Source of the DNA: Fimbriiglobus ruber
Lineage (GTDB): Bacteria > Planctomycetota > Planctomycetia > Gemmatales > Gemmataceae
Length of the DNA stretch: 64,000 nucleotides
Reading direction: 5' to 3'
Assembly: GCF_002197845.1 (NCBI RefSeq)
Contig: NZ_NIDE01000017.1
Coordinates: forward strand, 1,596,712 to 1,660,711
Of this stretch, positions 29,520 to 38,980 are shown one piece after another (position 1 is the first letter of the stretch; each line of letters starts with the position of its first letter). A program made the translations under genes and the position numbers. The notes beneath the pieces were generated by a model. That model ran no database searches, was not told the origin of the DNA, and worked only from the letters and a program-made list of their open reading frames with translations.

Positions 29520-30131
29520 CCCCTGTCTGCCTGGAGATTAGGCAACGAGTGCCACAGATTGTGGCCGTCAACGCGAAATACCTCTAGAAACCAGGTGTTT
29601 TTGCGTTCTCGTTGCCGAGTGCCAGGGAGTTTTGCAACAACGATGCCTGACTTTCAGACGCTGCCGGAACAAGCAGCCTGTAAAACCCAGCGTTACATAT
29701 GAATATGTCGATAATGTTACCGCAGCCGCTACAGATTGTTAGTTCTATTCAAAATGTTTTAAAAGCACTTTTGCCCCGAAAACGGAGCAATTGTCAAAAT
29801 TACTATAATCGACGTCTTACTGATCTGACGATGACTGCACCGAACATGATCGAGGTCGTGACCTTTTCTGCTCCGGCGATGTTTCGCTGTGGCAACAGTC
29901 AATCGGCACACCGAAAAACTTATGGGGCACCTCAACGCACCCGTTCCGTGCCCGGTCATCGACACCAAGAGGCGTCTCGGGCAACCACGCGAAGACCGTC
30001 ATTTCCTCCGACCCACTTGTACGCCCATGTTCGTTGACGCCCGCGGTCTGGAGACTCAGACGTCGTTCTGGGGGAAAAAAGGGAAATAATTCGAGCTCCG
30101 AGATCACAAGCCACCTGACATCGGCCGCGCC
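29520..30131. other. Gene-poor interval upstream of the ATP-grasp gene
   Basis: About 600 bases with no supported gene. The middle (29690-29830) is noticeably AT-rich. Open frames on both strands have mixed codon use and no recognisable peptide. It should hold the promoter for the minus-strand peptide-ligase unit. No repeat was seen. Confidence 0.5.
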
Positions 30132-31490
30132 TCACCGCACATAGACCGGGTTCGCGAAGATCCACGGCCGCCACTCGCCGTCGAGCTTGAGCCACGCCTC
30201 CAGACGGTACGCGCCGGGCTGCGTCACCGCGTACTCGAACTCGGTCTTCCCCTCGGACTTCGCGACTTCTTGGCCGTGACACAGCAGGCGGACGTAAGCG
30301 GGCAGCGGCAGCCGGGCGGTTAACTTCAGGCCGGCGGACAGCTTCACCTCGTCGCCCATACCGGCGGTCGTCTCTCCCTTCACGTCGGCGGCCCCGAACC
30401 GGAAGCCGGTGGCGTCGCACATCCAGTCGTGGGCCACGTAGGCGTGACCCGCCTGAAGTGCGGACCGGATGGCGGGCTCGTCCAGCTTCGGGGCGAGGAC
30501 GTGGGTGGCGGAGTTGCGGAACGAGCGATAGTAAGGGTCGAAGTCCAACCGGGCGAGGCCGTCACCCGGCTTGCGGCCCCGGGTCATCTCCTTGATGCCC
30601 GGGCGGAAGCCAGCCGTGAGCTTCCGCATCTTGTCGTCCGCATCCACGTTCGTCCCCAGCAGCACGGTTTCCGCGTCCACCATCTTCACGATGAAAACCT
30701 GATTGTGGTGGCAGTCATTGGCCGCGACGCCCGTCAGCCGGACCTGTTTGGTCCCCTCGTCCCACTTGGTCAGGTAGACGTCCGGGTAGTCGCACTGGGA
30801 CGCGAGGACCTCGTCCGGGTAGAGCCGTACCGCCTTCTCCAGGTCGGCGAGCGGCTTGGGGTCGGTGAGCATCAGCCCGAGGGCCACGATCGAGCCCGGG
30901 TCCCGCTTCGCGTCCCAGTGCCGGTTGTAAATCTCCAGGCCCGTCAGGCCGACGACCGGGTGGTCCTTCCGTTCCTCGGTGTGGGAGAGAAAGATCAGGC
31001 CGTCGTCGGCGGTGACCGTGTGGACGAAGTCCGAGCCCTTCAGGTCCATGCGCTGGAGGATGGACCGGGTGGGGTAAGCGAGAAACCCGTGGACCTCGGC
31101 GCCGGGGATGAAGAGTACGCCGTCTTTCAGCCCGCGCCAGCGGCCGTCGATGAAATCGGCGGGCGGGCGGTAGTGGTCGGTGAGCAGGATGGCGTGGACG
31201 CCGGCCTTCTTCGCGTCGGCCAGCATCTCGGGCAGGGTGCCGCCGGTGTGGGCCGAGTCCCCGGCGTGGGCGTGGAGGATGCAGCGGTAGTCGTGGACCC
31301 CGGGTCGGGTCGGGATGTCGACCCGCTGGGCCTTCAACTTCTCGACATCGACATGGACGGCGGCCAGATGTGCCAACGAGAGTCGTTCGATGTTCGAGTG
31401 TTTTCGCGGCAGCGGGTCGGCGGCCGTCGCGGCGGACGCGAAGAGCAGACAGGCCAACGGAGAAACAAAGCGACGGGAGAGCGTGTTCAT
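30132..31490 (-). CDS. Secreted PHP-domain (metal-dependent phosphoesterase-like) protein (452 aa)
   Basis: The ATG at 31488-31490 has GGAG eight bases upstream and starts a signal peptide (MNTLSRRFVSPLACLLFASA, then TAADP). The PHP fold is visible as YRCILHAHAGDSAHTGG, AILLTDHYRP, FIPGAEVHGF and a late FLSHTEERKDHP, with His and Asp residues that would bind metals. The C-terminus has a small beta domain. PHP proteins hydrolyse phosphate or phosphodiester bonds, but secreted planctomycete versions are uncharacterised. The gene stands alone. An inverted repeat lies upstream (31616-31781). Confidence 0.78.
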   Translation of the reverse strand: MNTLSRRFVSPLACLLFASAATAADPLPRKHSNIERLSLAHLAAVHVDVEKLKAQRVDIPTRPGVHDYRCILHAHAGDSAHTGGTLPEMLADAKKAGVHAILLTDHYRPPADFIDGRWRGLKDGVLFIPGAEVHGFLAYPTRSILQRMDLKGSDFVHTVTADDGLIFLSHTEERKDHPVVGLTGLEIYNRHWDAKRDPGSIVALGLMLTDPKPLADLEKAVRLYPDEVLASQCDYPDVYLTKWDEGTKQVRLTGVAANDCHHNQVFIVKMVDAETVLLGTNVDADDKMRKLTAGFRPGIKEMTRGRKPGDGLARLDFDPYYRSFRNSATHVLAPKLDEPAIRSALQAGHAYVAHDWMCDATGFRFGAADVKGETTAGMGDEVKLSAGLKLTARLPLPAYVRLLCHGQEVAKSEGKTEFEYAVTQPGAYRLEAWLKLDGEWRPWIFANPVYVR

Positions 31491-31615
31491 CCGTGGCTCC
31501 TCTTTCTTGTCGGCGCCAGAGGATTTGGCATCCGGGGGGCATTGTATATTTCCCGCGGCCCGGATTGAGGTCATTCGCCACCCGGGTGTGGGCGGGGTCG
31601 GCGTCCCTGGCAGGT

Positions 31616-31781
31616 GCGACCTCACCCCCCGGCCCCTCTCCTCCGAGAGGAGAGGGGAGCAAGTGGGCGAACGTCACCGACATTGGGGACGCCGTTTCCC
31701 GAACCGCCACTCTCAATCCGCGAGCCGTCCGCTCGTGCTCCCCTCTCCTCACGGAGGAGAGGGGCCGGGGGGTGAGGTCGC
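31616..31781. repeat. Inverted repeat with 30-bp arms
   Basis: Arms 31616-31645 and 31752-31781 are perfectly complementary (GCGACCTCACCCCCCGGCCC...). Shorter complementary CTCCCCTCTCCTC blocks lie inside the loop. It sits between two minus-strand genes and may be a mobile palindromic repeat. Confidence 0.85.
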
Positions 31782-31872
31782 CGCTCCCACCCGTTTCTAC
31801 TCGCCGGGACGGTGAAACACCTCATTCCGAACCGCGCGAAGTATATCTTCGGGCCCGGCTCCGCGCATAAAT

Positions 31873-31914
31873 ACGTCGGGGGGCGGGACTCACGTGAGCC
31901 CCGCCCCCCGACGT
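31873..31914. terminator. Terminator-like hairpin after the PRC-barrel gene
   Basis: The 21-base arms (31873-31893, 31894-31914) have one mismatch and form a GC-rich stem. A TTTGTGTTTTTA tract follows on the plus strand, while the minus-strand gene ends 28 bases away. It may work in both directions. Confidence 0.7.
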
Positions 31915-31941
31915 TTGTGTTTTTATCACGAGTACGCCAGC

Positions 31942-32433
31942 TTAGGGCTGGATCACGCCGCGGCGTTCGGCCCGCCGGAGTTGGCCGGGGGTCAGGCCAT
32001 AGTACCCGTAAACTTGCGTGCGGTACGTCGGCGCGTAGAAGTTCGGGTAGGTGGTGGTCGTGAAAGTCGGGATCGCCTGGTATTGCTGCGGGGTAATGTT
32101 GATCACCGCGGTCCGCAGTTGCGGGTTGAACGTCGCGGCGGTCCAGGGCGCTGTAACCATCTTCCCTTCGTTTTCGACGATCAGGTATTCGATGGTCCCG
32201 TTCTGGTCGAACACGATGTCTTCGACGGTGCCGACGCTCGTGCTGTTCTGGAGGTTGACCTTGCTACCGAGGACTTGTTTGGCCCGGTAGGCTTGCGGTT
32301 CGGCGTTCGGCTGGACCGGCGTGCCCGGGGCCGGTTGGGGCACGGGGGCCTGAGCCAGGACCGGGACTGCCAGGGCGGCGCAAGCGACGAAAGTGGAGCC
32401 GACGCGAAGGATGGTTTTTAACACGGCTAACAT
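31942..32433 (-). CDS. Exported PRC-barrel domain protein (163 aa)
   Basis: A signal peptide (LKTILRVGSTFVACAALAVPVLAQA) is followed by a Pro/Gln-rich linker and a PRC-barrel: KQVLGSKVNLQNSTSVGTVEDIVFD, IEYLIVENEGKMV. The tail is Tyr/Thr-rich (FTTTTYPNFYAPTYRTQVYGYYG). PRC-barrel proteins act as small docking domains. The ATG at 32433 is immediately next to an AGGAG box, too close for initiation. The in-frame GTG at 32424 is nine bases from it and is probably the real start, shortening the protein by three residues. Confidence 0.82.
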   Translation of the reverse strand: MLAVLKTILRVGSTFVACAALAVPVLAQAPVPQPAPGTPVQPNAEPQAYRAKQVLGSKVNLQNSTSVGTVEDIVFDQNGTIEYLIVENEGKMVTAPWTAATFNPQLRTAVINITPQQYQAIPTFTTTTYPNFYAPTYRTQVYGYYGLTPGQLRRAERRGVIQP

Positions 32434-32680
32434 CTCCTGGAGTGACGGAACCAAACACAACTCGCAATCGCGAGTCAACACTCGCGTCCCACCCCGAATC
32501 GCAAATCACGCGCCGGCCGCCAGAACGGAACAAGACAAAAACCCCTTAAAAGTCAGAACTCGCTGCGAAAACAAGGAGTTATTCTCGGACTCGCCTGAAG
32601 TGACACAAGTCGGCCTTGAGCAACCAGGCCTGGATAGCGGAGGATAGATCCTTCACCGATCCGTCTGCGGGAGGGCAAGG

Positions 32681-33205
32681 ATGCGTCCCCAATATTCGTT
32701 TCCCGAACCCGTGGTCCAAGCGATCGCGGACGCGCGCTATCGGCACCCGGACCCGCGTGTCCAAGAGCGGATGGAGATTCTCTGGCTCAAGACCCGGAAC
32801 GTGACGCACAGTCGGATCGCGGAGTTGGCCAACGTGTCGCGCTCCACGGTGCAGCGGACCCTGCGGATCTATGCGGCGAAGGGTCTGGATGGGGTCCGAT
32901 CGTTCGGCTGGAAGGGCCAACCCAGTGCGCTGACACCGCATCACGGGACGATCGAAGACGCGTTTCGCCGGCACCCGCCGCACACGGCCCACGAGGCGGC
33001 GCGGCGGATCGAGGACCTGACGGGCGTCCGACGCAAGGCGTCGCGGGTGCGCCAGTTCTTGAAAGAGGATCTGGGGATGAAATGCCTGAAGGTGGCACCC
33101 ATCCCGGTGCCGCCCAAGAAAACGGTCGACGAACACGCCCGCACGCAGGCGGATTTTTTAAAAGACGGAACTGGAACCGAAGTTGGCGGAAGCCCGCGAC
33201 GGTAA
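32681..33205 (+). CDS. IS630 transposase, N-terminal ORF (174 aa)
   Basis: This ORF has a helix-turn-helix DNA-binding part (TRNVTHSRIAELANVSRSTVQRTL) and a winged-helix-like second domain (HTAHEAARRIEDLTGV; VRQFLKEDLGMKC). It leaves frame after ADFLK at a T6A4G run near 33154-33164. A +1 shift there joins it to the catalytic ORF as LKTELEPKLAEARDG. Programmed frameshifting is common in such elements, but a simple inactivating indel is possible. Confidence 0.85.
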   Translation: MRPQYSFPEPVVQAIADARYRHPDPRVQERMEILWLKTRNVTHSRIAELANVSRSTVQRTLRIYAAKGLDGVRSFGWKGQPSALTPHHGTIEDAFRRHPPHTAHEAARRIEDLTGVRRKASRVRQFLKEDLGMKCLKVAPIPVPPKKTVDEHARTQADFLKDGTGTEVGGSPRR

Positions 33206-33749
33206 GCGGACGGTGTACTTCGTGGACGCGTCGCACTTCGTCTTGGCGTCGTTCCTGGGGTGGGTGTGGTGCTTCGTCCGGTTACATGTCCGGGCCGCGT
33301 CGGGACGGCAGAGGTACAACGTGCTGGGTGCGCTGAACGCGGTCACGCACGAGCTGGTGACAGAAATCAACACGACGTACATCACGGCCACCTCGGTGTG
33401 TGCGTTGCTCCGCAAGATCGCGGCCCTCGGTGGGTCATTGCCGATCACGCTGGTACTCGACAACGCCCGCTACCAGCGGTGCGCGCTGGTGGAGCACACG
33501 GCCAAGGCACTCGGGATCGAGTTGTTGTTCCTGCCGTCGTATTCGCCGAACCTGAACTTGATCGAGCGACTCTGGAAGTTCGTGAAGAAGGAGGCGTTGA
33601 ACAGCCGCCACCATCAGGACTTCAAGAAGTTCCAGGAGGCCATCGACCATTGCTTGGCGGATCTGCCGACGAAACACCGAGAGAAACTGGCGACCCTGAT
33701 GACCCACAAATTCCAGACGTGGGACAATGTGTCACTCCTGGACGCGTAA
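33183..33749 (+). CDS. IS630 transposase, catalytic ORF (188 aa)
   Basis: The DDE triad is visible: YFVDASHFV, LVLDNARYQRC and the Glu in SPNLNLIERLWKFVKKEAL. This is the C-terminal catalytic half of the split transposase. The same frame extends upstream to 33162 (KTELEPK), so the TTG at 33183 is not the true start if translation is by frameshifting. Confidence 0.88.
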   Translation: MAEARDGKRTVYFVDASHFVLASFLGWVWCFVRLHVRAASGRQRYNVLGALNAVTHELVTEINTTYITATSVCALLRKIAALGGSLPITLVLDNARYQRCALVEHTAKALGIELLFLPSYSPNLNLIERLWKFVKKEALNSRHHQDFKKFQEAIDHCLADLPTKHREKLATLMTHKFQTWDNVSLLDA

Positions 33750-33988
33750 AGTATATACAACGGATCGGTTTGTCGAGACTTTCCCCGCGATCCCTGCCGC
33801 GGCGCGGTGTCGCCGACCGTTGTTACCTCGCGCTCCCAGTAATACGATCGTGAAACGACGAAACAGCCCGTTTTCGTCATCCCGGGCGGCTTCAGAGACT
33901 GGACGCCGGGCACGGGAAGCCTTGACGCAGAATCGTCCCCGCCCTCTATTGACCGAGATTCTTCCTCTTCCCGTTACGGTGCCGCCCG

Positions 33989-35194
33989 ATGTCGCACGAC
34001 CCCGTTAACATCTTCGCCGCGCGGGCGGACGCCCCGGGCGTTCGTCGGTTCCTCACCGAGCGATTCCCGGCGGCCGAGGTCCGCGCGAGCGGCGACGACT
34101 GGACGACGATCACTGTCCGTTTCGACGGCGGCCGCTCGCTGTCCTTCCTGCACGACCGCGGCTACTACACCGGGCCGGGTTGGGACCGCCAGAAGGCCGG
34201 GATGATGGGCTACTTCGACCGCTTCACGCTCGGCGACCGGCGGCCCCGACTGGCGAAGACCGTCGGCGCGCTCGTGTTCGCCCTGGCCACCGAGTTCGAC
34301 CCGATGCCCACCACAAACCAGGACGACCGCCTGGCTCTGGTATTCGAGGTCGCCAAATTCTTGGACGGCGTCGTGTTCACACCGGCGGCCCTACGGGACG
34401 GGAACGGCCGCGTCATCGTCAGCGCCGCGGGGACCGCGGACCCGGACGTGACCTGGCCGGCCTCGGCCGCCGAGGATGACGCACCGACTCCCCCCACCGC
34501 GACCCGGGTCGCCCGGCGGGTCGTCGCGCTGACGACCGTGACCGCCCGGGCGGTCATCGAACGGGACGCCCGCAACGGCGCCGACGCCCCCGACCAGTCG
34601 GCCCGCAAACACCAATCACTGCTGGCCTGGCTGTCCGATTTCCCGGCGTTGGTGGACGAGTTCGAGCCCGCGGAGCGGGGCATCGTCGAGACGCCGCCCG
34701 GGCAACTCGCCCCACAAAAAGCCGTGGACGCGATGTGGCGGATCGAGGGGCTGACCGTTCTCGCCTGGGCGCTCGGCCGGTTCGACCTGCCGCGTTACGA
34801 CGAGTTGGTGAACATCGACGCGATCTGGTCGGCAGCCCGGTTCCTGCGGCCGCCCGCCGAGGCGCTGCCCGCGGTCAGCCGCCTGCGGTCGTTGAACGAA
34901 CTGGAGGCTTACCGGCGGCAGGCGTTCGCCTACCACTGGCGCCTCCGCGACTACGGTCTGCGGCCCCGGGCGATGGACCTCCGCACGTTCGCGCGGACGA
35001 GCTGGTTCGGCCCGCTCGATATTTCCATGTTGGAGCTACAGGACAACGACCTCGCGCTCCGCGGCGCCCGGATCGACCGCGCTCCGGCCGACGTACTCGG
35101 GTCGTGTACCAGTCTTGCCCGCGAGCGGCACCAGGCCATCAACTGGCTTTGCCAGGGGCCGGAGACGTACTCGCGGGCGGACGTGTCGACGTGA
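33989..35194 (+). CDS. DUF4272 domain protein (401 aa)
   Basis: The C-terminal ~200 residues fit DUF4272: KHQSLLAWLSDFPALVDEF, GQLAPQKAVDAMWRIEGLTV, LAWALGRFDLPRYDELVN, RSLNELEAYRRQAFAYHWRLRD and SLARERHQAINWLCQG. The N-terminal half (to ~170) is less defined, with DDWTTITVRFDGGRSLSFLHD. Function is unknown, but members are often encoded near toxin-immunity or stress genes. No signal peptide is present. It is separated from nadA by 155 bases, so linkage is uncertain. Confidence 0.8.
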   Translation: MSHDPVNIFAARADAPGVRRFLTERFPAAEVRASGDDWTTITVRFDGGRSLSFLHDRGYYTGPGWDRQKAGMMGYFDRFTLGDRRPRLAKTVGALVFALATEFDPMPTTNQDDRLALVFEVAKFLDGVVFTPAALRDGNGRVIVSAAGTADPDVTWPASAAEDDAPTPPTATRVARRVVALTTVTARAVIERDARNGADAPDQSARKHQSLLAWLSDFPALVDEFEPAERGIVETPPGQLAPQKAVDAMWRIEGLTVLAWALGRFDLPRYDELVNIDAIWSAARFLRPPAEALPAVSRLRSLNELEAYRRQAFAYHWRLRDYGLRPRAMDLRTFARTSWFGPLDISMLELQDNDLALRGARIDRAPADVLGSCTSLARERHQAINWLCQGPETYSRADVST

Positions 35195-35349
35195 GCAAAG
35201 CTCTGCCGATTCTTCTTAGCACACCCCGTGGAAAGCGGTTCGGAGTCGGCCCGCCGCGTTTTCGATGGGAACCGCGGCGCGTATCATACTTGTGAAGAAA
35301 TCGTGTGTGGGTTGACCCTACGCCACGCTAAAAACAAGGGAGATGTGCC

Positions 35350-36327
35350 ATGCCGGCCGTCGTCGAAGACATTTCCGCCGAGATCCGCGACCTCAAGAAG
35401 AAGGTCGGCGCGACCATCCTCGCGCACTACTACCAGGAAGGCGAGATCCAGGAACTCGCCGACATTACCGGGGACAGCCTTAAACTCGCCCGCGAGGCGA
35501 CCAAGGTGGAGTCGCCGGTCATCGTGTTCTGCGGCGTCTTGTTCATGGCCGAGACGGCCAAGATGCTGAACCCGAAGAAGAAGGTGCTACTCCCGGACCC
35601 CAAGGCCGGGTGCAGCCTCGTGGACAGCTGCCCGCCGGATAAGCTCGCCCGTTACCAGGAGATGCTCCGCGAGAACGGGCGGAAGTTCCAGACCGTCACG
35701 TACATCAACAGCTCGGCCAAGGTCAAGGCTTTGTCGGACTGGGTCGTCACGTCCGGGAACGCGGAAGACGTGGTGCGGAACATGGTGCCGGCCGAGTACG
35801 AGATCCTGTTCGTGCCCGACCAGCACCTCGGCCGGTACCTCCAGGAAGTGACCGGCCGGCCGATGATCCTCTGGAACGGCTCGTGCATGGTCCACGAGAT
35901 TTTCAGCGTGCAAGACCTGCTGAAGATGAAGAAGCAGCACCCCGGCGCGAAGACCCTCGCCCACCCTGAGTGCCCCGCGAACGTCCTTGGGCACGCGGAC
36001 TACGTCGGCGGGACCGAGGCGATGATCAAGTACGTCGAGGGTTACGCGGAGCCGACGACGTTCATCGTTGCGACCGAGCCGAACATGCTGTGGCAACTGG
36101 AACGGCGGACCCCGCGGCACACGTTCCTGCCGGTCCCGGGGATCACCTGCGCGTGCAACAAGTGCCCGCACATGGCCCTGAACACGCTGGAAAAGATCCG
36201 CGACTGCCTGCTCAACGGCAGCCCCGAGATCACCTGGCAGCCGGAGTTCGACAAGGCGAAGGACGTCCTCGCCCGCAGCCTGCTGAACCCGCCCGCCACG
36301 GCCAAGGTGCAGCCCGCCGGGGATTGA
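35350..36327 (+). CDS. nadA: Quinolinate synthase (325 aa)
   Basis: NadA condenses iminoaspartate with dihydroxyacetone phosphate to quinolinate in NAD synthesis, using one [4Fe-4S] cluster. The three cluster cysteines fit [16 protein letters not shown] and [10 protein letters not shown]. Other family motifs are [32 protein letters not shown]-equivalent WNGSCMVHE and VATEPNMLW. Length is normal for a short-type NadA. A GGGAG ribosome-binding site precedes the ATG. No nadB or nadC gene is adjacent. A strong palindrome follows the stop. Confidence 0.96.
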   Translation: MPAVVEDISAEIRDLKKKVGATILAHYYQEGEIQELADITGDSLKLAREATKVESPVIVFCGVLFMAETAKMLNPKKKVLLPDPKAGCSLVDSCPPDKLARYQEMLRENGRKFQTVTYINSSAKVKALSDWVVTSGNAEDVVRNMVPAEYEILFVPDQHLGRYLQEVTGRPMILWNGSCMVHEIFSVQDLLKMKKQHPGAKTLAHPECPANVLGHADYVGGTEAMIKYVEGYAEPTTFIVATEPNMLWQLERRTPRHTFLPVPGITCACNKCPHMALNTLEKIRDCLLNGSPEITWQPEFDKAKDVLARSLLNPPATAKVQPAGD

Positions 36328-36356
36328 TGCGGCCTTCGACGAAACGGCCACCGGGA

Positions 36357-36411
36357 GCGAACTTGAGGTCGGCAGGCGAACCCCGGGGTCGCCTGCCGAC
36401 CTCAAGTTCGC
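36357..36411. terminator. Palindrome downstream of nadA
   Basis: The 23-bp perfect arms (36357-36379, 36389-36411; GCGAACTTGAGGTCGGCAGG...) surround a 9-base loop. No T-tract follows, so it is either a terminator of an unusual kind or a dispersed palindromic repeat. The rest of 36412-36599 shows nothing else. Confidence 0.7.
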
Positions 36412-36599
36412 GTGCGTACCCCGGGCCGCAACCCGCGACGTGACCGCTGCCGCTACGCGAAAGCCCTTCGAGAATGACATTGACCGGTGCCGGCCGATCT
36501 CAGAAACTATATCAAATGATGGTGCTGTTCATTCGGATCGCAATCTGATCCCGGGCCGCGTGCGCGGTTCTGTCAGCGCTGTCATGAAGAGGCTCGCCC

Positions 36600-37622
36600 A
36601 TGCCGATTCGTGTGTCCTGTCCGACCTGCGCCGCCACCCTCAGCACCGCGGACTCGGCGGCCGGTAAAACGGTGACGTGCCCGAAATGTCGGGCCCCGAT
36701 GATCCTGCCCGAGGCGGTCGCCCGACCCGTCTTGAAGCCGGTGGTCCGCGCGACCCCGGAGCCGGTCGAAACCTATCGTACCCGAGACGACGAGGACGAG
36801 GAACGGCCGCAAAAACGGCGCGCGGACGAGGACGAGGTCGAGGAGGAAGAAGTCGAAAAGAAGCCGCGCCGGCGGCGGAAGAAGAAGCCGTCGCTGTTCG
36901 TGAAGATCGCGGGCGGGGCCTTCGCTTTCTTTATCGTCGTGATCGTGCCAGCGGTGAAGGTGGTCCAGATCTTCGTGTACACCAACCGGATCGCGGAGCG
37001 GGACGCGGAGCGCGAGGGGCGGGAGGCGAAGGCCGCCGCCGCGAAATACGCGGCCGCGAACCCCGTGCTTTCGGCGGCGTCTCCGGGCGACCTGGCCGCC
37101 CCGCTGGAGCAGACGACCGGGGTGTACGGCGACGTCCCTGGCGAGCAGCCGATCGACCCGGTCGGGGCGCCGCTACGAGCGCCCCTCCGCCCCCGTGCCA
37201 GCCACGGGGTCTACCAGTTGTCCAACCCGAGGCTCACCCAGACGGCTGCCGGAAGGATTCCGACGCTCCAGGTGGACGTGACCCGGCTCCGGCCCGACAC
37301 CGGCGAACGGTCCTTTCCCAGCGTGTACATCCGCGAACCCGGCGGCCAGCCGATGTGGGTCCGGGGCATGCTCACGCCCGGGGGACTCATCCCGGACAAC
37401 GTCAACCAGACCACCCTGGAAATTCAAATTACTGTGACCGGCCCGAACAAGTCGCTGGCGAATCTCGAGATTTACCTCGCGGCACTGGACCACAAGCTGC
37501 CGAGCCATCCCATCTACAAAGTCTCCAATTCCGTCATGCTCGGTGCGGCGTCGGACACCTTTCGGGCCCGTAATTGGACGATCAAAGAACTCGACGAGTA
37601 CCGGACGGGGCCGAAAAAGTAG
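36600..37622 (+). CDS. Zinc-ribbon membrane protein (340 aa)
   Basis: The N-terminus is an MJ0042-type zinc ribbon, CPTC...CPKC (SCPTCAATLST, then TVTCPKCRAPMILP). An acidic stretch (DDEDEE; DEDEVEEEEVEKK) and a basic run (PRRRRKKK) come next, then one membrane span (IAGGAFAFFIVVIVPAVKVV). The C-terminal ~180 residues have a predicted beta-rich domain (LQVDVTRLRPDTGERSFPSVYIRE; TLEIQITVTG) outside the span. This layout is common in planctomycete proteins of unknown function. The gene follows the nadA palindrome and is likely transcribed alone. Confidence 0.82.
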   Translation: MPIRVSCPTCAATLSTADSAAGKTVTCPKCRAPMILPEAVARPVLKPVVRATPEPVETYRTRDDEDEERPQKRRADEDEVEEEEVEKKPRRRRKKKPSLFVKIAGGAFAFFIVVIVPAVKVVQIFVYTNRIAERDAEREGREAKAAAAKYAAANPVLSAASPGDLAAPLEQTTGVYGDVPGEQPIDPVGAPLRAPLRPRASHGVYQLSNPRLTQTAAGRIPTLQVDVTRLRPDTGERSFPSVYIREPGGQPMWVRGMLTPGGLIPDNVNQTTLEIQITVTGPNKSLANLEIYLAALDHKLPSHPIYKVSNSVMLGAASDTFRARNWTIKELDEYRTGPKK

Positions 37623-37807
37623 GGCGATCAGTGGGTGAACGCGCGGGCGATCGTCGCGGACGACATCGTCTCCGACGATCGGAGCGCCTGACGGAACATT
37701 GAAGCAGACCACGCCACGCGCCGGCTCCGTGCAGAGGAAGTGACATCCGCGGCGGAGCCGACCAAGTCGGGCCAGTCGGCAGCGCACAGTAATACGGAGG
37801 AGTCGAA

Positions 37808-38515
37808 ATGGGTCTTTACGACAGCAATTGCATGCTTACGGGAGTAAGCCTTCGGGGAAGCGACGCGGCGTTGGTTTTACTTCAACATACCGACACGGTT
37901 TATCGCCCCATCGCACTGGCACTCAAGGGGAATTCTAATCGGTCGGGGTCGATCGACGGGGTCGAGAATAACGCGAACACCGAGTTGGTTCTGAAGTACT
38001 TCCTCGGCAAACTCGCGAGCGGTGCGTACGACATTCATGAACCGTACTATCGGCTGCCGAACGGGCGGTCGATCACAACCATCGAACACGTCCTGACGCC
38101 GTTCGAGCGTAATATGAATGACGGGCACGAAAACACGTTGGACGGCCGCCCGGTCGTCTTTGCCCTAATCTGCCGAGCAGTGTGGGATGCATGCGCTAGC
38201 TCCACTGCCGCAAAACCCGCGCCGGCCACGAGTTTCTACAGCGAGTTATTCGGGGACTCGTCCGTCCCGGCCGAAATGTACTGCGGGAGTTTGACGAAGG
38301 TTCTTCGGCACCTTCGAGAACTGTCAGTTGTCAGCAAGATGCTGTCCAGGCGCAAGTGTCCGTGGAAGCCCACGGCGTCGGACGGCGCGCAGCATTCTGG
38401 TGAAGAAATGCGTCACTATCTTCAGGAAGCACGACGCGCGTTCAAGGGCTCGGCTGTGGTACTCAAGGGCCTCCGAGCCTACGAGCTTGAAGTAGAGGAC
38501 TGCTTCACCGACTGA
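37808..38515 (+). CDS. Hypothetical protein, MGLYDSNC start (235 aa)
   Basis: This is a soluble mixed alpha/beta protein that begins MGLYDSNCMLTGVSLRGSDA and continues ALVLLQHTDTVYRPIALALKGN. A GGAGG box nine bases before the ATG supports the start. The first ~75 residues may form one domain and the remaining helices (EEMRHYLQEARRAFKG) another. GC content looks lower than in adjacent genes. No family is recognised and no partner gene is evident. Confidence 0.7.
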   Translation: MGLYDSNCMLTGVSLRGSDAALVLLQHTDTVYRPIALALKGNSNRSGSIDGVENNANTELVLKYFLGKLASGAYDIHEPYYRLPNGRSITTIEHVLTPFERNMNDGHENTLDGRPVVFALICRAVWDACASSTAAKPAPATSFYSELFGDSSVPAEMYCGSLTKVLRHLRELSVVSKMLSRRKCPWKPTASDGAQHSGEEMRHYLQEARRAFKGSAVVLKGLRAYELEVEDCFTD

Positions 38516-38635
38516 ACCGGTGAGTATCGTGCCCAATCGGATCTCGTTTCATAATCGCCCGGTTTGCCAGCGAGAGACGGTTATCCTGTTCGTGTGTGGC
38601 GGACTCCTCGAAGTGTCCGTCGCCTGCCCCCACTG

Positions 38636-38893
38636 AAATTGGGTTCGTTTGGTAAAAACCAGTGCCGGGATACCGCGGACGATTAGCTGCCGACTACCGC
38701 CCAATGGCACGATGTCGGCTCGTTTCGTATAAACCGATGCCACGGTCCCGCGGGAGCCGCGATCGGAGAATGAGTTCCCACCGAAATTGGGTTCGTTTGG
38801 TAAAAACGGTGCCGAGCCGCTGCGGATGGTTGGCCCAAGGCAATGCAAGTCGACGCAAATTGGGTTCGTTTGGTAAAAGCCGGTGCCGGGATT
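38636..38893. repeat. Tandem ~74-bp repeats upstream of rtcB
   Basis: Four units share a core close to AAATTGGGTTCGTTTGGTAA followed by a CGGTGCCG block. Units start at about 38636, 38711 (diverged), 38784 and 38857, a period of 73-74 bases. The array fills most of 38516-38980, which has no other feature. Any open frames across it on either strand just translate the repeat. Confidence 0.88.
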
Positions 38894-38980
38894 CCAGCCG
38901 TCCGAAAAGAACACAGCCCGCGAACCTGGGGCCGCCGCGGGGTGTCGTTCCCCACCACACCCCGCGGGAACACGGCCCCC

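Larger units (their letters stand above)
32580..33757 (+). mobile_element. IS630-family insertion sequence
   Basis: Two overlapping ORFs encode an IS630/mariner-type transposase. Imperfect terminal inverted repeats share AGTGACACA plus GTC (about 32598-32612 on the left, 33721-33736 on the right), and both outer ends abut TA, the IS630 target. The outer ends are approximate. Confidence 0.75.

Noticed and set aside
29699-30037. A possible 112-residue plus-strand gene
   Set aside because: Low-GC codons, no ribosome-binding site, no domain, and it crosses a composition change.
38636-38893. Possible CRISPR array
   Set aside because: Repeats are degenerate with fixed ~74-bp period and the intervening sequence is also partly repeated; no cas genes.
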